Assembly: GCA_020445415.1 (NCBI GenBank)
Contig: JAGRGP010000101.1
Coordinates: forward strand, 1-64,000
Direction of reading: 5' to 3'
DNA: 64,000 nucleotides
Origin: Gammaproteobacteria bacterium
Lineage (GTDB): Bacteria; Pseudomonadota; Gammaproteobacteria; Chromatiales; Chromatiaceae
Shown: positions 52,330 through 62,497 of the stretch, piece after piece
Layout of the letters: each line of letters begins with the position of its first letter
Numbering within the stretch: the stretch's first letter is position 1
Made by a program: the position numbers and the translations under genes
The notes under the pieces: model-generated
What the model saw: the letters and a program-made list of their open reading frames with translations, nothing else
Database searches by the model: none
What the model was told of the DNA's origin: nothing

Positions 52330-53583
52330 ATGTTCAGTAAAATGATGCAGATTCGTGGGTACGATGACGAGCTGTGGGCGGCAATCCAGGGTGAGGAGCG
52401 ACGCCAGGAGGAGCACATCGAACTGATCGCCTCGGAGAACTATACCAGTCCCCGGGTGATGCAGGCTCAGGGCTCGGTGCTCACCAATAAGTACGCGGAG
52501 GGATACCCTGGCAAGCGTTACTATGGCGGTTGCGAGTTCGTTGATCAGGCGGAGCAACTGGCTATCGATCGCGCCAAGAGGTTATTCTCGGCCGACTACG
52601 CGAATGTCCAACCCCACTCGGGGTCTCAGGCTAACGCGGCGGTTTACATGGCGTTATGTCAGCCCGGAGATACCATTCTGGGGATGAGTCTGGCGCACGG
52701 GGGACATCTGACCCACGGCGCCAAGCCCAACTTCTCCGGCAAGATCTACCACGCCGTGCAGTATGGACTGGATGCGCGTACCGGGGAGATCGACTATGAC
52801 GAGGTCGAGGCACTGGCTCGGGAACATTCGCCGAAGATGATAGTGGCCGGTTTCTCCGCCTATTCCCGGGTCGTGGACTGGGCCCGCTTCCGAAAAATCG
52901 CCGACCAGACTGGGTCGTACTTATTTGTGGACATGGCCCATGTAGCGGGTCTGGTGGCGGCGGGGCTTTATCCCAGCCCAGTGGCGATTGCGGACGTCAC
53001 GACCACCACTACCCATAAGACGCTGCGGGGTCCGAGGGGCGGCCTGATCCTTGCCAAGGCGAATCCCGAAATCGAAAAGAAGCTTAATTCTTTGGTGTTT
53101 CCGGGCACTCAGGGCGGTCCTCTGATGCATGTGATCGCCGCCAAGGCGGTAGCCTTCAAGGAGGCCATGGATCCGGAATTCAAGTCCTACCAGACCCAAG
53201 TCCTGGTCAATTCACGGGCCATGGTCAAGGTATTCATGGCGCGGGGTTACGATGTGGTTTCCGGCGGTACCGACGATCATCTTTTTCTGGTTAGTTTTAT
53301 ACAAGCGGGATTGACCGGCAAAGAGGTGGATGGCTGGCTGGGTGCCGCCAACATCACGGTTAACAAGAATGCGGTCCCAAATGATCCCCAGTCCCCCTTT
53401 GTTACCAGCGGGATCCGGGTGGGAACGCCAGCCTTGACTACCCGGGGCGTCGGCGAGGACGAGGCTATTGAGCTCGCCGGCTGGATGTGTGATGTGATCG
53501 ATGCCCGCGGTGATCAAGCGGTTATCGAAAGTGTCAAGGCAAAAGTGTTGGATCTCTGCAATCGTCATCCTGTCTATCGTTAG
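52330..53583 (+). CDS. glyA: Serine hydroxymethyltransferase
   Basis: A 417-residue PLP enzyme converting serine and tetrahydrofolate to glycine and methylenetetrahydrofolate, the same length as the E. coli enzyme. I start at ATG 52330 with GGAG/GGTGG upstream. The PLP-lysine motif [14 protein letters not shown], the N-terminal [14 protein letters not shown] and [17 protein letters not shown], and the PHSGSQAN segment are intact. It heads the block glyA-nrdR-ribD-ribE-ribBA-ribH-nusB, an order common in gammaproteobacteria. Confidence 0.99.
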   Translation: MFSKMMQIRGYDDELWAAIQGEERRQEEHIELIASENYTSPRVMQAQGSVLTNKYAEGYPGKRYYGGCEFVDQAEQLAIDRAKRLFSADYANVQPHSGSQANAAVYMALCQPGDTILGMSLAHGGHLTHGAKPNFSGKIYHAVQYGLDARTGEIDYDEVEALAREHSPKMIVAGFSAYSRVVDWARFRKIADQTGSYLFVDMAHVAGLVAAGLYPSPVAIADVTTTTTHKTLRGPRGGLILAKANPEIEKKLNSLVFPGTQGGPLMHVIAAKAVAFKEAMDPEFKSYQTQVLVNSRAMVKVFMARGYDVVSGGTDDHLFLVSFIQAGLTGKEVDGWLGAANITVNKNAVPNDPQSPFVTSGIRVGTPALTTRGVGEDEAIELAGWMCDVIDARGDQAVIESVKAKVLDLCNRHPVYR

Positions 53584-53613
53584 GATACGGAACCGCTCAG
53601 CGGAGAGAAAGCA

Positions 53614-54135
53614 ATGCGTTGCCCCTTCTGCGGTGCCCAGGATACCAAGGTGATCGACTCCCGGTTGTTCGGCGAAGGTAATCAGGTACGCCGCCGTCGG
53701 CGTTGCGTGGTGTGCAAGGAACGATTCACGACCTACGAAAGCGCGGAATTGAATTTGCCGCAGGTGGTTAAGCAGGATGGCAGTCGAGTGCCGTTCGACG
53801 GACGTAAGCTGGCGACCGGAATCAATCGCGCTCTGGAGAAGCGGCCAGTGAGCACCGATCAGGTTGACAATGCGTTAAACCGGATTCGACGCCGGATGCT
53901 GGCAGCTGGAGAACGAGAGGTGCCTTCCCGGCAGATCGGTGAATGGGTCATGGACGAACTGCGTGGAATGGATCAGGTCGCGTATGTCCGTTTTGCCTCT
54001 GTGTATCGGAAGTTCGAGGATGTAAACGCCTTCCGCGAGGAAATCGAACAATTGGAGAAAGAGCTGCCTCCCGAGGTACGACGCCATCAACTCGACCTGC
54101 TCAGCAATGGCGACGGAGAGGATCCCGGCCACTAA
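53614..54135 (+). CDS. nrdR: Transcriptional repressor NrdR
   Basis: A 173-residue regulator of ribonucleotide reductase genes. The N-terminal zinc ribbon ([27 protein letters not shown]) binds DNA and the ATP-cone (about 49-139; [20 protein letters not shown]) senses dATP/ATP. Length is slightly above the usual 150-160 because of an acidic tail. GGAG lies before the ATG. It sits between glyA and ribD, its usual place. No NrdR box was found in the window. Confidence 0.98.
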   Translation: MRCPFCGAQDTKVIDSRLFGEGNQVRRRRRCVVCKERFTTYESAELNLPQVVKQDGSRVPFDGRKLATGINRALEKRPVSTDQVDNALNRIRRRMLAAGEREVPSRQIGEWVMDELRGMDQVAYVRFASVYRKFEDVNAFREEIEQLEKELPPEVRRHQLDLLSNGDGEDPGH

Positions 54136-54152
54136 ATGCGGGTATATCCGAC

Positions 54153-55283
54153 GTGACGTCCGATGATTACCGATTCATGGCACGAGCCCTGAAATTGGCT
54201 TGGCGGGGGCTTTACACGACGTCTCCCAATCCCCGCGTGGGCTGCGTTATTGCCGCCGCCGGCGAGGTGGTGGGCGAGGGGTTTCATCGACGAGCGGGGG
54301 AACCCCATGCCGAACCGCTGGCATTATCCATGGCGGGCGAGCGCGCGCGCGGAGCTACCGCGTACGTTACTCTGGAGCCTTGTTGTCATCACGGGCGTAC
54401 GCCGCCGTGTACCGATGCGCTGATCGGCGCGGGTGTGCGCCGGGTGGTTGCCGCCATGGAGGACCCGAATCCCAAGGTGGCCGGGACTGGTCTGGAGAAA
54501 TTGCGCGCCGCCGGCATCCTAGTCGAATCCGGCATGATGGAATCATTGGCAACTGAGTTGAATCCTGGGTTTGTCAAGCGCATGGCCTTGGGAAGGCCCC
54601 TGGTCCGCTGTAAGTTGGCGATGAGCCTGGATGGCCGGACCGCGATGGCGAGTGGGGAGAGTAAGTGGATCACTGGGGAGGCCGCGCGAAACGATGTGCA
54701 CCGCCTGCGGGCCCGCAGTGGCGCCGTGGTTACAGGGATTAATACGGTTGCCGCCGATGATCCCGGAATGAATGTACGGCTTAGGGCGGCTCAGCTTCCC
54801 GGGGTAGAGTCGGAACACTATCTACGGCAACCCCTGCGTGTGGTACTTGATCCCAGTCTCGCAATGTCGCCTAGGGCACGTATGCTGAGTCTACCAGGAG
54901 AGACGTTGATACTCTGCTCCCAGGCCAATGAGCATCGGCGCGCAGCGCTCCGGGCGGCGGGGGCGCAGGTGGAGACGGTCAACGGAGACGCCCACCGGCT
55001 TGATCTTGGCGCGGTGCTCGATCTCCTGGCCGATCGGGAGATTAATGAGCTCCTCCTCGAATCCGGACCAACCCTGGCTGGGGCTGCATTGGCTGCGGGA
55101 TTGATCGACGAACTGGTGATTTACTGTGCCCCGCACATCATGGGGGACGCGGCTCGGGGGCTCTTCCGGTTACCCGGGGTGAATCAAATGCGGGAGCGAA
55201 TTGGGCTGGCGATTACCGACTTGCGGCGGGTAGGTCGGGATATCCGAATCAGTGCCTGCCCCGACTATAGCAACGAAAGCTAG
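54153..55283 (+). CDS. ribD: Bifunctional riboflavin deaminase/reductase RibD
   Basis: A 376-residue enzyme for the second and third steps of riboflavin synthesis. I choose GTG 54153 (giving TSDDYRFMARALKLAWRG), which aligns with the N-terminus of known RibD; upstream in-frame codons overlap nrdR in a different frame. The deaminase zinc site (HAEPLALSMAGE, TLEPCCHHGRTPPC) fills residues 1-145 and the reductase domain (LAMSLDGRTAMASGESKWITG) residues 146-370. The gene begins 17 bases after nrdR. Confidence 0.96.
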   Translation: MTSDDYRFMARALKLAWRGLYTTSPNPRVGCVIAAAGEVVGEGFHRRAGEPHAEPLALSMAGERARGATAYVTLEPCCHHGRTPPCTDALIGAGVRRVVAAMEDPNPKVAGTGLEKLRAAGILVESGMMESLATELNPGFVKRMALGRPLVRCKLAMSLDGRTAMASGESKWITGEAARNDVHRLRARSGAVVTGINTVAADDPGMNVRLRAAQLPGVESEHYLRQPLRVVLDPSLAMSPRARMLSLPGETLILCSQANEHRRAALRAAGAQVETVNGDAHRLDLGAVLDLLADREINELLLESGPTLAGAALAAGLIDELVIYCAPHIMGDAARGLFRLPGVNQMRERIGLAITDLRRVGRDIRISACPDYSNES

Positions 55284-55405
55284 TTAACGTGGGTCGGAAA
55301 CGCATTCTCGGGCGGTGTGGCCGATAATGATTTCCGATGATCTCATTTTGCCAGGGGAGCGCCGGGTTTTACCCCTATCCAGTCCGTGGAGCATTAATTA
55401 CGATC

Positions 55406-56065
55406 ATGTTTACAGGGATAATCGAGTCGGTCGGTACCTTAGTGTCCACCGAGAGAGTCGGTGGCGATGCCAGGCTCAGGGTCTCCAGCGGCGACCTGGA
55501 TATAGGTGCGGTGCGACTGGGGGACAGTATTGCCACAAATGGTGTTTGCCTGACCGTAACGGGTCTGCTGGAAGATGGGTTTATTGCGGATGCCTCACGC
55601 GAAACACTGTCCCGAACGACCTTAGGGGAGCTTAAACCCGGGACTGCGGTAAATCTGGAACGGGCACTGACCTTGAGCAAACCGCTGGGTGGTCATCTGG
55701 TGAGTGGCCACGTTGATGGGGTGGGGCGTGTCCTGAGCCGGCGGACTGAGGCAAGATCGGTGTGCTGCACGTTGGAAGCGCCTGCGGCACTGGCAAAGTA
55801 TATCGCGATCAAGGGTTCTATCTGTGTGGATGGGATTAGCCTGACTGTTAATCAGGTGACGGGAAATCACTTTGCAGTGAATATCGTCCCCCATACCCTG
55901 GGTGAGACCACTGTTAGCGGATTTAAAGCCGGAACCCGGGTCAACATCGAAGTCGATTTGCTCGCTCGCTATCTCGAGCGGCTGTTGTTGGTCGACCGGA
56001 GCAACCCCGAAGCCGGGGGCATCACCCTTGACTCGTTGGCGCGTCAAGGATTTCTCGGTGAGTAA
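55406..56065 (+). CDS. ribE: Riboflavin synthase alpha subunit
   Basis: A 219-residue protein made of two lumazine-binding beta-barrel domains. The start at 55406 gives the invariant MFTGIIE N-terminus; an ORF extension upstream is spurious. First-barrel motifs SIATNGVCLTV and LSRTTLGELKPG, and second-barrel motifs HLVSGHVDGVGRVL, ICVDGISLTVNQV and NIVPHTLGETT, are all present. It condenses two lumazine molecules to riboflavin. The 122-base gap after ribD contains no recognisable FMN riboswitch. Confidence 0.97.
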   Translation: MFTGIIESVGTLVSTERVGGDARLRVSSGDLDIGAVRLGDSIATNGVCLTVTGLLEDGFIADASRETLSRTTLGELKPGTAVNLERALTLSKPLGGHLVSGHVDGVGRVLSRRTEARSVCCTLEAPAALAKYIAIKGSICVDGISLTVNQVTGNHFAVNIVPHTLGETTVSGFKAGTRVNIEVDLLARYLERLLLVDRSNPEAGGITLDSLARQGFLGE

Positions 56066-56292
56066 CACCCGGTCGATACCGCCCGTGCATAACGATAGCC
56101 GCACATCGATAACCCTCGTGAGTCGAGTTGGGATACCACTGGGTCTTGGCAGACGATATGCCGGACTTGATCGGTTTACTCGATGGTTGGATCGGCAGGA
56201 GAAGGGGGCACCCGAAAAGCACTTTTCCCGTATATTGCATTTTTGCTAATATTCGCCGTTTACCGCGCGAAATGTTCTGAGGTTATTGCGCT

Positions 56293-57408
56293 ATGGAGTT
56301 GAACTCGACACAAGAGATAATCGACGAGCTGCGCCAAGGGCGAATGGTGATCATTATGGATGATGAGAACCGTGAAAACGAGGGTGACCTCGTGATGGCT
56401 GCCGAGCTGGTTACACCCGAATCGATCAATTTCATGGCTCGCTTCGGACGCGGCCTGATTTGCTTGACACTGACTCGCGAGCGCTGTCAACAGTTGCGGT
56501 TGCCATTGATGGTCGGAGTCAACGAGTCGGCCCATTCCACCAATTTCACGGTTTCTATCGAGGCCGCCGAAGGGGTGACCACAGGTATCTCTGCAGGTGA
56601 CCGGGCTACCACCGTGTTGGCGGCGGTGAAGGCGGATGCCGAGCCTCAGGATATTGTTCAGCCCGGTCATATATTTCCCCTGATGGCCCAGCCGGGTGGT
56701 GTTTTGGTCAGAGCGGGGCATACCGAGGCCGGATGCGATTTGGTGCGGCTGGCGGGATTGACCCCGGCGGCGGTGATCGTGGAAATACTGAATGAGGACG
56801 GGTCGATGGCGCGGCGTCCCGATCTTGAACAATTTGCCCAAGACCATGGTTTGAAGATTGGTACCATCGCCGATCTCATCCAGTATCGTGTGCGTCACGA
56901 AAAGACGGTGGAACGGGTAAGCGAGTGCGGTTTCCCAACCCAATACGGAAGGTTCCAGTTAGTTGCGTATCAGGATTCAATCGACAATAAGCTTCACTTA
57001 GCTTTGGTATTCGGTGAAATATCACCCCATCAACCTGTGCTCGTCAGGGTGCATATGCAGAACACGCTTTGTGATCTGTTTGCCACTATCCATGAGAGTT
57101 GCGGCTGGCCACTCGCGGACGCCATGAAACGGGTGGTCGCAGAGGGGAGTGGAGTTATCGTGGTGTTGCGCAATCACGACAGCAGCCGCGAAATCGTGCA
57201 ACGCATGCGGGATATCCAGTTCAAGCACCGAGATGAGGAAAAGAGTGGTCAGGGCGACACCAGCAAGCACCGGCGGACTTATGGCATAGGTGCGCAGATC
57301 CTTTGTGATCTGGGGGTGCGGAAGATGCGGGTGATGAGTGCTCCGACTGCTTTGCACGGAATCTCCGGATTTGACCTGCAGGTGGTAGAGTATGTGGGGT
57401 ATGAGTGA
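56293..57408 (+). CDS. ribBA: RibBA-like protein: active DHBP synthase with degenerate GTP cyclohydrolase II half
   Basis: A 371-residue fusion. The N-terminal RibB domain (1-200) has the catalytic set [20 protein letters not shown]-type region [14 protein letters not shown] and GHTEAGCDL, so dihydroxybutanone-phosphate synthesis should be intact. The C-terminal RibA-like domain (about 205-371) lacks the zinc-binding cysteine pattern of GTP cyclohydrolase II: where active enzymes have RRCDCGPQL this one reads [12 protein letters not shown], and the HSECLTGD motif is [10 protein letters not shown]. That half is therefore probably inactive for GTP, as in several gammaproteobacteria that have a separate RibA. 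A 227-base gap precedes it, the largest in this unit. Confidence 0.94.
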   Translation: MELNSTQEIIDELRQGRMVIIMDDENRENEGDLVMAAELVTPESINFMARFGRGLICLTLTRERCQQLRLPLMVGVNESAHSTNFTVSIEAAEGVTTGISAGDRATTVLAAVKADAEPQDIVQPGHIFPLMAQPGGVLVRAGHTEAGCDLVRLAGLTPAAVIVEILNEDGSMARRPDLEQFAQDHGLKIGTIADLIQYRVRHEKTVERVSECGFPTQYGRFQLVAYQDSIDNKLHLALVFGEISPHQPVLVRVHMQNTLCDLFATIHESCGWPLADAMKRVVAEGSGVIVVLRNHDSSREIVQRMRDIQFKHRDEEKSGQGDTSKHRRTYGIGAQILCDLGVRKMRVMSAPTALHGISGFDLQVVEYVGYE

Positions 57409-57466
57409 CGGGCCAGGGGTGGACCCGGGACCAACCGAATTTTGACACTCGTGAAAGGAACCAACT

Positions 57467-57937
57467 ATGACAATCAAGACCATCGAAGGGGCTTTGGGAG
57501 TAAGCAAGGCCCGTTTCTGTCTGGTCGCCGCCAGGTTTAACAGTTTCATCGTCGAGAGTTTGCTCCGAGGGGCGGTGGATACACTCACTAGGCACGGCGC
57601 GGAGGACAGCGAGATCACCATTGTGCGGGTTCCCGGAGCCTTCGAGATGCCATTGGTACTGGAAAAGGTGGCCGCCAAGGGCGATTACGAGGCGATCATC
57701 GCGTTGGGCGCCGTGATCCGTGGAGGGACTCCCCATTTCGACTATGTGGCGGGCGAATGTGTCAAGGGCATGGCCCACGTTAGTCTGAAACACGGGGTCC
57801 CGATCGCCTTCGGCGTGTTGACCGTGGATACCATTGAACAAGCGATCGAGCGAGCGGGAACCAAGGCGGGTAACAAGGGTGGCGAAGCGGCTTTGTCTGC
57901 GATCGAGATGGTTAATCTGCTTCGGCAGATTGGTTAA
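57467..57937 (+). CDS. ribH: 6,7-dimethyl-8-ribityllumazine synthase
   Basis: A 156-residue subunit of the lumazine synthase shell. Typical segments are [31 protein letters not shown] and [14 protein letters not shown] with the catalytic histidine, and [22 protein letters not shown] precedes the ATG. Its stop overlaps the nusB start by one base. Confidence 0.98.
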   Translation: MTIKTIEGALGVSKARFCLVAARFNSFIVESLLRGAVDTLTRHGAEDSEITIVRVPGAFEMPLVLEKVAAKGDYEAIIALGAVIRGGTPHFDYVAGECVKGMAHVSLKHGVPIAFGVLTVDTIEQAIERAGTKAGNKGGEAALSAIEMVNLLRQIG

Positions 57938-58359
57938 TGAGTCATAAAAAACACCAGGCCAGGCTCCATGCGGTCCAGGCCGTCTATCAGTGGCAAATGA
58001 CGGGACAGGATATCCGAGAGATATGTAGCCAATTCCTTTCTGATCAGGTCACGCCAAGGGTGGATACGAGCTACTTTTCCACGCTGCTGGTGGGTGTGCA
58101 GGAGAATCTGGGAGAGCTCGATTCGCAGCTCAAGGAATGTTTGGACCGCTCAATCGAAAGCGTAGATCCGGTGGAGCGCGCGATCCTCAGACTTGGTGCT
58201 TACGAACTGATCCTTCAGCCAACGGTTCCCTACCGGGTGGTAATCAACGAGGCGGTGGAGCTGGCAAAGGTGTTCGGGGCGGAACAAGGACACCGGTATG
58301 TCAATGGGGTGCTGGACAAGCTTTCCCGTAAGATCCGTAACACACAGACGGCAGACTAG
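57937..58359 (+). CDS. nusB: Transcription antitermination factor NusB
   Basis: A 140-residue all-helical RNA-binding protein of the rRNA antitermination complex, partnering NusE/S10 on boxA RNA. The arginine-rich start (KKHQARLHAVQAVYQWQ) and the C-terminal PYRVVINEAVELAKVFG then HRYVNGVLDKLSRKIR are conserved. It follows ribH directly with one overlapping base, the normal neighbour. Confidence 0.98.
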   Translation: MSHKKHQARLHAVQAVYQWQMTGQDIREICSQFLSDQVTPRVDTSYFSTLLVGVQENLGELDSQLKECLDRSIESVDPVERAILRLGAYELILQPTVPYRVVINEAVELAKVFGAEQGHRYVNGVLDKLSRKIRNTQTAD

Positions 58360-58438
58360 CGGCCTCGGGGAAGCCACTGCGCTTCCGGCAGTCTGTGGCG
58401 CCGCGGGCCGAGGTACAGTCTAGGGTAGGTGTGGGGCG

Positions 58439-59395
58439 ATGGCAGTCTCGGAATTCGATGTGATCCAAAGATATTTTCAGCCCTCACGGCCGACGCGCGC
58501 CGATGTTCACCTCGGGATCGGCGACGATTGCGCGCTGCTCAGTGTGCCCGCTGGGCAGCAATTGGCTGTTAGCATCGACACTTTGGTGGAGAATGTGCAT
58601 TTTTTAGCCGGGTGCGATCCCGAGGCGCTGGGGCACAAGTCCCTGGCTGTCAATCTCAGCGATCTTGCGGCCATGGGGGCCGAACCGGCCTGGGCGACGT
58701 TAGCCTTGACGTTGCCTCGGGTTGACGAAATGTGGCTCTCGGCCTTTGCCAAGGGCTTTTTCTCACTGGCGGGGCGGTATGGGGTAGCACTTGTGGGCGG
58801 AGATACTACCCAGGGTCCTCTCAGCATCACAGTTCAAGTGCATGGGTTTGTTGCTCCGGACCGGGCGTTGCGGCGGGATGGCGCCAAGTTCGGTGACTTG
58901 ATTGCCGTAACCGGTAGTCTGGGCGACGCGGGGTTGGCTTTATTGACCGACTACCATCGGCACGACGAAAGCGAGTATCTGAAGGCCAGGCTGGAGCGGC
59001 CGACGCCCAGGGTTGACGCGGGCCTGGCCTTGGCCGGTGTGGCCAGCGCGGCAATCGATATTTCCGATGGATTGCTGGCCGATTTGGGGCATATCTGTGA
59101 GCGAAGCGGGGTTGGCGCGGAGATCGCTACCAACCAGCTACCTCTGTCGCCAGCGGTCAAGGAATACATCAAGAACCGGGCCGACTGGTCGCTACCGTTG
59201 ACGGCGGGAGATGACTATGAGCTATGTTTCACGGTTCCAGCCGAGCGGCAACTGTTGGCCGAAAATCAGCTGCGGGGGCGCGGATGCGAGCTGACCTGGA
59301 TCGGTGTCATCGATCAGGCCCCGGGCGTACGCTGCCGAAACGAAAAAGGAAATAAACTGACACTTGGGACTGCCGGGTATGCCCATTTTCGCTAA
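58439..59395 (+). CDS. thiL: Thiamine-monophosphate kinase
   Basis: A 318-residue kinase that makes thiamine diphosphate from the monophosphate. The ATP/Mg motifs GIGDDCALL, SIDTLVENVHF and GGDTTQGPL, plus AIDISDGLLADL and TAGDDYELCF, match the PurM-like fold of ThiL. Start ATG 58439 lies 79 bases after nusB across a GC-rich self-complementary spacer. pgpA overlaps the 3' end by 17 bases. Confidence 0.98.
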   Translation: MAVSEFDVIQRYFQPSRPTRADVHLGIGDDCALLSVPAGQQLAVSIDTLVENVHFLAGCDPEALGHKSLAVNLSDLAAMGAEPAWATLALTLPRVDEMWLSAFAKGFFSLAGRYGVALVGGDTTQGPLSITVQVHGFVAPDRALRRDGAKFGDLIAVTGSLGDAGLALLTDYHRHDESEYLKARLERPTPRVDAGLALAGVASAAIDISDGLLADLGHICERSGVGAEIATNQLPLSPAVKEYIKNRADWSLPLTAGDDYELCFTVPAERQLLAENQLRGRGCELTWIGVIDQAPGVRCRNEKGNKLTLGTAGYAHFR

Positions 59396-59867
59396 GCCCC
59401 CGGTGCGGCCTGACTGGAGCAACCCCGTGCATCTGCTGGCCTTCGGACTGGGTTCGGGTAGCGTACCCTATGCACCGGGCACCGTGGGCACGGTAGCGGC
59501 TTTGCCACTTTATTTTCTGATCCGGCCGCTATCTGCAGAGTATTATCTCCTCGTGGTTTTGGTGTTGTTTGTTTTCGGAATCTGGGTGTGCGGCAGAGTA
59601 TCCAAGGATCTTGGGGTGCACGATCATGGTGGGATTGTCTGGGACGAATGGGTGGGCCTGCTGATCACTTTGTGGTTGTGTCCGGCGGGATGGGTATGGA
59701 TATTGGTTGGATTTGCGCTGTTTCGTCTGTTCGATATCCTGAAGCCTTGGCCGATCAGTTGGTTAGACCGGGAGCTAACCGGCGGCTTAGGGGTCATGAC
59801 CGATGATCTGATTGCCGGCGTATTCGGTTTTCTGGTGCTTCAGGCAATGGCAAGGTTGTGGAGCTAA
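59379..59867 (+). CDS. pgpA: Phosphatidylglycerophosphatase A
   Basis: A 162-residue membrane phosphatase of phosphatidylglycerol synthesis. I use ATG 59379, overlapping thiL by 17 bases. Motifs are LAFGLGSGSVPYAPGTVGT, the acidic IVWDEWVGLLITL and FRLFDILKPWPISW, then GVMTDDLIAGV near the C-terminus, with about four membrane helices. thiL-pgpA is a common pair. Confidence 0.96.
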   Translation: MPIFAKPPVRPDWSNPVHLLAFGLGSGSVPYAPGTVGTVAALPLYFLIRPLSAEYYLLVVLVLFVFGIWVCGRVSKDLGVHDHGGIVWDEWVGLLITLWLCPAGWVWILVGFALFRLFDILKPWPISWLDRELTGGLGVMTDDLIAGVFGFLVLQAMARLWS

Positions 59868-59899
59868 CTGCCGGTGAGCGGTAAGTTAAGGGTAATACG

Positions 59900-60565
59900 A
59901 TGGTTGCGACAAAAGCGTGGAAGTCGATTATATCTTTGTTGATACTGCTCGGAGTGATGGGATACCAGTCTGCCCATTCCGCAGGCTTGGTGAAGGTGAT
60001 GGCATTGTTTTCCGGCAAGGCCATGATAGAAATCGATGGAAAGCGGCGGTTGTTGCGGGAGGGTGAGGAGAGTCCCGAAGGGGTGCGCCTGGTGTCCTCC
60101 AACGCCCGAGGCGCGGTGCTAGAGATCAATGGTCGCCGGGAAGACTATGCGTTAGGCGCCTCCTATGGCGGCAGGTTTGCGCAACCGGATGTCCGCGAGG
60201 TCCGGATCGCGCGAAATAATCAAGGTGCCTACATCACTGTCGGCAGCATCAACGGCAGGACTACGGACATGCTGGTGGATACCGGTGCCACCTCGGTTGC
60301 CATGAGCGAAGTTGAGGCCAGGCGCTTGGGGATACCCTATCGAATCGAGGGAACGAGGAGCGGGGTGCACACCGCATCTGGATTTGCCAATGCCCACGCT
60401 GTTACCCTCCGGCAAGTGAGGGTCGGTGATATCGAACTGGCCAATGTCGAGGCGGTTGTAATCGAGGGAGATTCTCCCCGGCAGGTTTTGCTCGGTATGA
60501 GTTTTTTGGAAGCCGTAGAGATGGACGTTCAGGGAACCGTTCTCGTATTACGGAGCAAGTACTGA
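59900..60565 (+). CDS. Exported retropepsin-like aspartic protease
   Basis: A 221-residue protein with a signal peptide or membrane anchor (about 8-28). A beta-rich N-terminal region (about 30-100) is followed by a single retropepsin domain with active-site MLVDTGATSVAM (Asp127). Flap-like GTRSGVHTASG and the later LLGMSFLEAVEM, the 'second Gly' hairpin of retropepsins, are visible. This matches clan AA aspartic proteases of the TIGR02281 type, which should act as homodimers in the periplasm. The substrate is unknown. It follows pgpA by 32 bases and may be the last gene of the unit. Confidence 0.92.
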   Translation: MVATKAWKSIISLLILLGVMGYQSAHSAGLVKVMALFSGKAMIEIDGKRRLLREGEESPEGVRLVSSNARGAVLEINGRREDYALGASYGGRFAQPDVREVRIARNNQGAYITVGSINGRTTDMLVDTGATSVAMSEVEARRLGIPYRIEGTRSGVHTASGFANAHAVTLRQVRVGDIELANVEAVVIEGDSPRQVLLGMSFLEAVEMDVQGTVLVLRSKY

Positions 60566-60601
60566 GGATCAGTCCATTCCCGCCGCGCTTTCTCGGGGAC
60601 T

Positions 60602-61411
60602 TCAGCCTTGTAGTTTATCCCGCTCGATCAAGGCGTAAGCCGAGTGATTGTGAATTGACTCGAAGTTCTCGGACTCCACGACATAGGCTGTGAAGCGGTT
60701 GTCCCGATTGAGCCTGACAGCCACGTCACGCACCATGTCTTCCACAAACTTCGGGTTATCGTAGGCAAGCTCGGTGACGTACTTCTCGTCGGGACGTTTG
60801 AGCAGGCCGTAAAGCTCACAGGACGCCTCCTGTTCCACCAGCTCCACAATCTCCTCTATCCAGACGAACCCGCTGGTTCGCACCTGCACGGTGACGTGCG
60901 AGCGTTGATTGTGCGCGCCGCGGTCCGAGATCTTCTTCGAGCAAGGACACAGGCTGGTTACCGGGACAACGACCTTGATGTGCATGGTGGGCACGCCGCT
61001 ATGGATCTCTCCGGCCAGTGTCACCTCATAATCCAACAGGCTCATGACACCTGAGATGGGCGCTTTCTTGTTGATAAAATAGGGAAAGGTCATCTCGATG
61101 TGTCCGGACTTAGCTTCCAACCGTTCGGCCATCTCCGATAGCATCTCCTTGAAGGAGTCCACGCTGATCTCCTTCTCGTGGCTATTCAACACCTCGACAA
61201 ACCGGGACATATGTGTGCCCTTGAAGTTGTGGGGCAGATTCACATACATATTGAACGTGGCAACGGTGTGTTGCTCCCCATCCGTGCGGTCTTTGACCCT
61301 GACTGGATGGCGAATGTCTTTGATGCCGACCTTGTTGATAGCGATGCGGCGGGTGTCCTGGCTGTTTTGAACGTCTGGTATGTTGCAGGTGTTGTCAGCG
61401 CACTCAGTCAA
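60602..61411 (-). CDS. folE2: GTP cyclohydrolase FolE2 (type IB)
   Basis: A 269-residue enzyme making dihydroneopterin triphosphate for folate (and queuosine-related) pathways. The start codon is TTG at 61411, supported by AGGAG 7 bases upstream. Landmarks are [15 protein letters not shown] near 28, [25 protein letters not shown] with the metal-site cysteine near 150, and [15 protein letters not shown] at the end. FolE2 is the non-zinc-dependent alternative to FolE. It lies downstream of ispA on the minus strand with a 186-base gap; I saw no clear Zur box in that gap. Confidence 0.97.
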   Translation of the reverse strand: MTECADNTCNIPDVQNSQDTRRIAINKVGIKDIRHPVRVKDRTDGEQHTVATFNMYVNLPHNFKGTHMSRFVEVLNSHEKEISVDSFKEMLSEMAERLEAKSGHIEMTFPYFINKKAPISGVMSLLDYEVTLAGEIHSGVPTMHIKVVVPVTSLCPCSKKISDRGAHNQRSHVTVQVRTSGFVWIEEIVELVEQEASCELYGLLKRPDEKYVTELAYDNPKFVEDMVRDVAVRLNRDNRFTAYVVESENFESIHNHSAYALIERDKLQG

Positions 61412-61597
61412 TGTACTGCTCCTAAAGCCGGCAAAACAAAACGATGGCTTGTGTATTCAGGATCGGGGTACCCAAACTAACGGATAGGATTGAACGGGAA
61501 CAACTGGCAGTTTGTCCGGTTATTTGTGGATAGCGTTACCATAAACCAGCAAACCACAATTATCTCCCGCTACGCGGGCTACCGCAAGCGCCCGGGG

Positions 61598-62497
61598 CTA
61601 ACGTGACCGCTCGACGACGTAATTGGCGATCCAGCGCAACGGATTGGCTTTGGCGTCGAGTGCGGCAATACTCTCCATCGCCTCCCCGCACAGCCGTGTT
61701 GCCATCCTTCGAGAGGCATCCAAGCCGATCAACGAGGGATAGGTAGGCTTGTTACTTGCGTGATCCTTGCCCTGAGTCTTGCCCAACGTCTGGGTATCAC
61801 CCTCCACGTCGAGGATGTCGTCCTTGACCTGAAATGCCAAGCCAATGCACTTCGCGTAGTGGTCCAGGCCCCGTAACAACTCCGGATCCGCTTCCGTAGC
61901 CTGCAGTGAACCCAGCGTCACGCTGGCACGAATCAGCGCCCCGGTCTTGTGGATGTGCATGTTTTCCAATTGGGCCGGATCGAGTTCGCGCCCGGTGGCA
62001 GCGAGGTCGAGTGCCTGGCCTCCGGCCATACCACGGGAGCCACTGGCGATAGCCAAGGTCTCCACCATTTTGATACGGATTTCGGGACTGATCCGTGCGT
62101 TCTTCTCCTGGGCCAACACTTTGAAGGCCAGGGATTGTAAGGCATCCCCGGCAAGGATCGCGGTAGCTTCGTCGAAGGCCCGGTGACAGGTTTTGCGGCC
62201 GCGTCTCAGATCGTCGTTGTCCATGGCCGGCAGATCATCATGCACCAGGGAGTAGGCATGGATCATCTCTACCGCTGCTGCCGATCCGTCCAGTCGTTCA
62301 CGGGATATATCAAGGGCGTCACCCGCCGCGTACACCAGCACGGGCCTGATGCGCTTCCCCCCGCCAAGGACCGCATAGCGCATGGCGGCATGAAGCTGCT
62401 CGGGCAGCACGGTCTGCCGGGGCAATGCGTCGTCCAGGACTTGTTCGATACGGACCCGGCACGCCTCCAGATAGGATTCGAGCTCCTCGTTACTCAT
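61598..62497 (-). CDS. ispA: Farnesyl diphosphate synthase
   Basis: A 299-residue prenyltransferase. I start at ATG 62497 (MSNEELESYLEACRVRIEQVL); an in-frame TTG at 62530 would add 11 basic residues and overlap xseB further. The first Asp-rich motif HDDLPAMDNDDLRRG and the second QVKDDILDVEGD are intact, as are GGGKRIRPVLVYAAG and GQALDLA. It overlaps xseB by 8 bases. The usual next gene dxs is absent; folE2 follows instead. Confidence 0.97.
   Translation of the reverse strand: MSNEELESYLEACRVRIEQVLDDALPRQTVLPEQLHAAMRYAVLGGGKRIRPVLVYAAGDALDISRERLDGSAAAVEMIHAYSLVHDDLPAMDNDDLRRGRKTCHRAFDEATAILAGDALQSLAFKVLAQEKNARISPEIRIKMVETLAIASGSRGMAGGQALDLAATGRELDPAQLENMHIHKTGALIRASVTLGSLQATEADPELLRGLDHYAKCIGLAFQVKDDILDVEGDTQTLGKTQGKDHASNKPTYPSLIGLDASRRMATRLCGEAMESIAALDAKANPLRWIANYVVERSR

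Noticed and set aside
55284-56292. FMN riboswitch in the riboflavin operon leaders
   Set aside because: The conserved AGGGC and GGCGGTAA-type elements were not found before ribE or ribBA.
58360-58438. Self-complementary GC-rich spacer before thiL as a TPP riboswitch
   Set aside because: It can fold, but the conserved CTGAGA and ACCTGATC elements of TPP riboswitches are missing.
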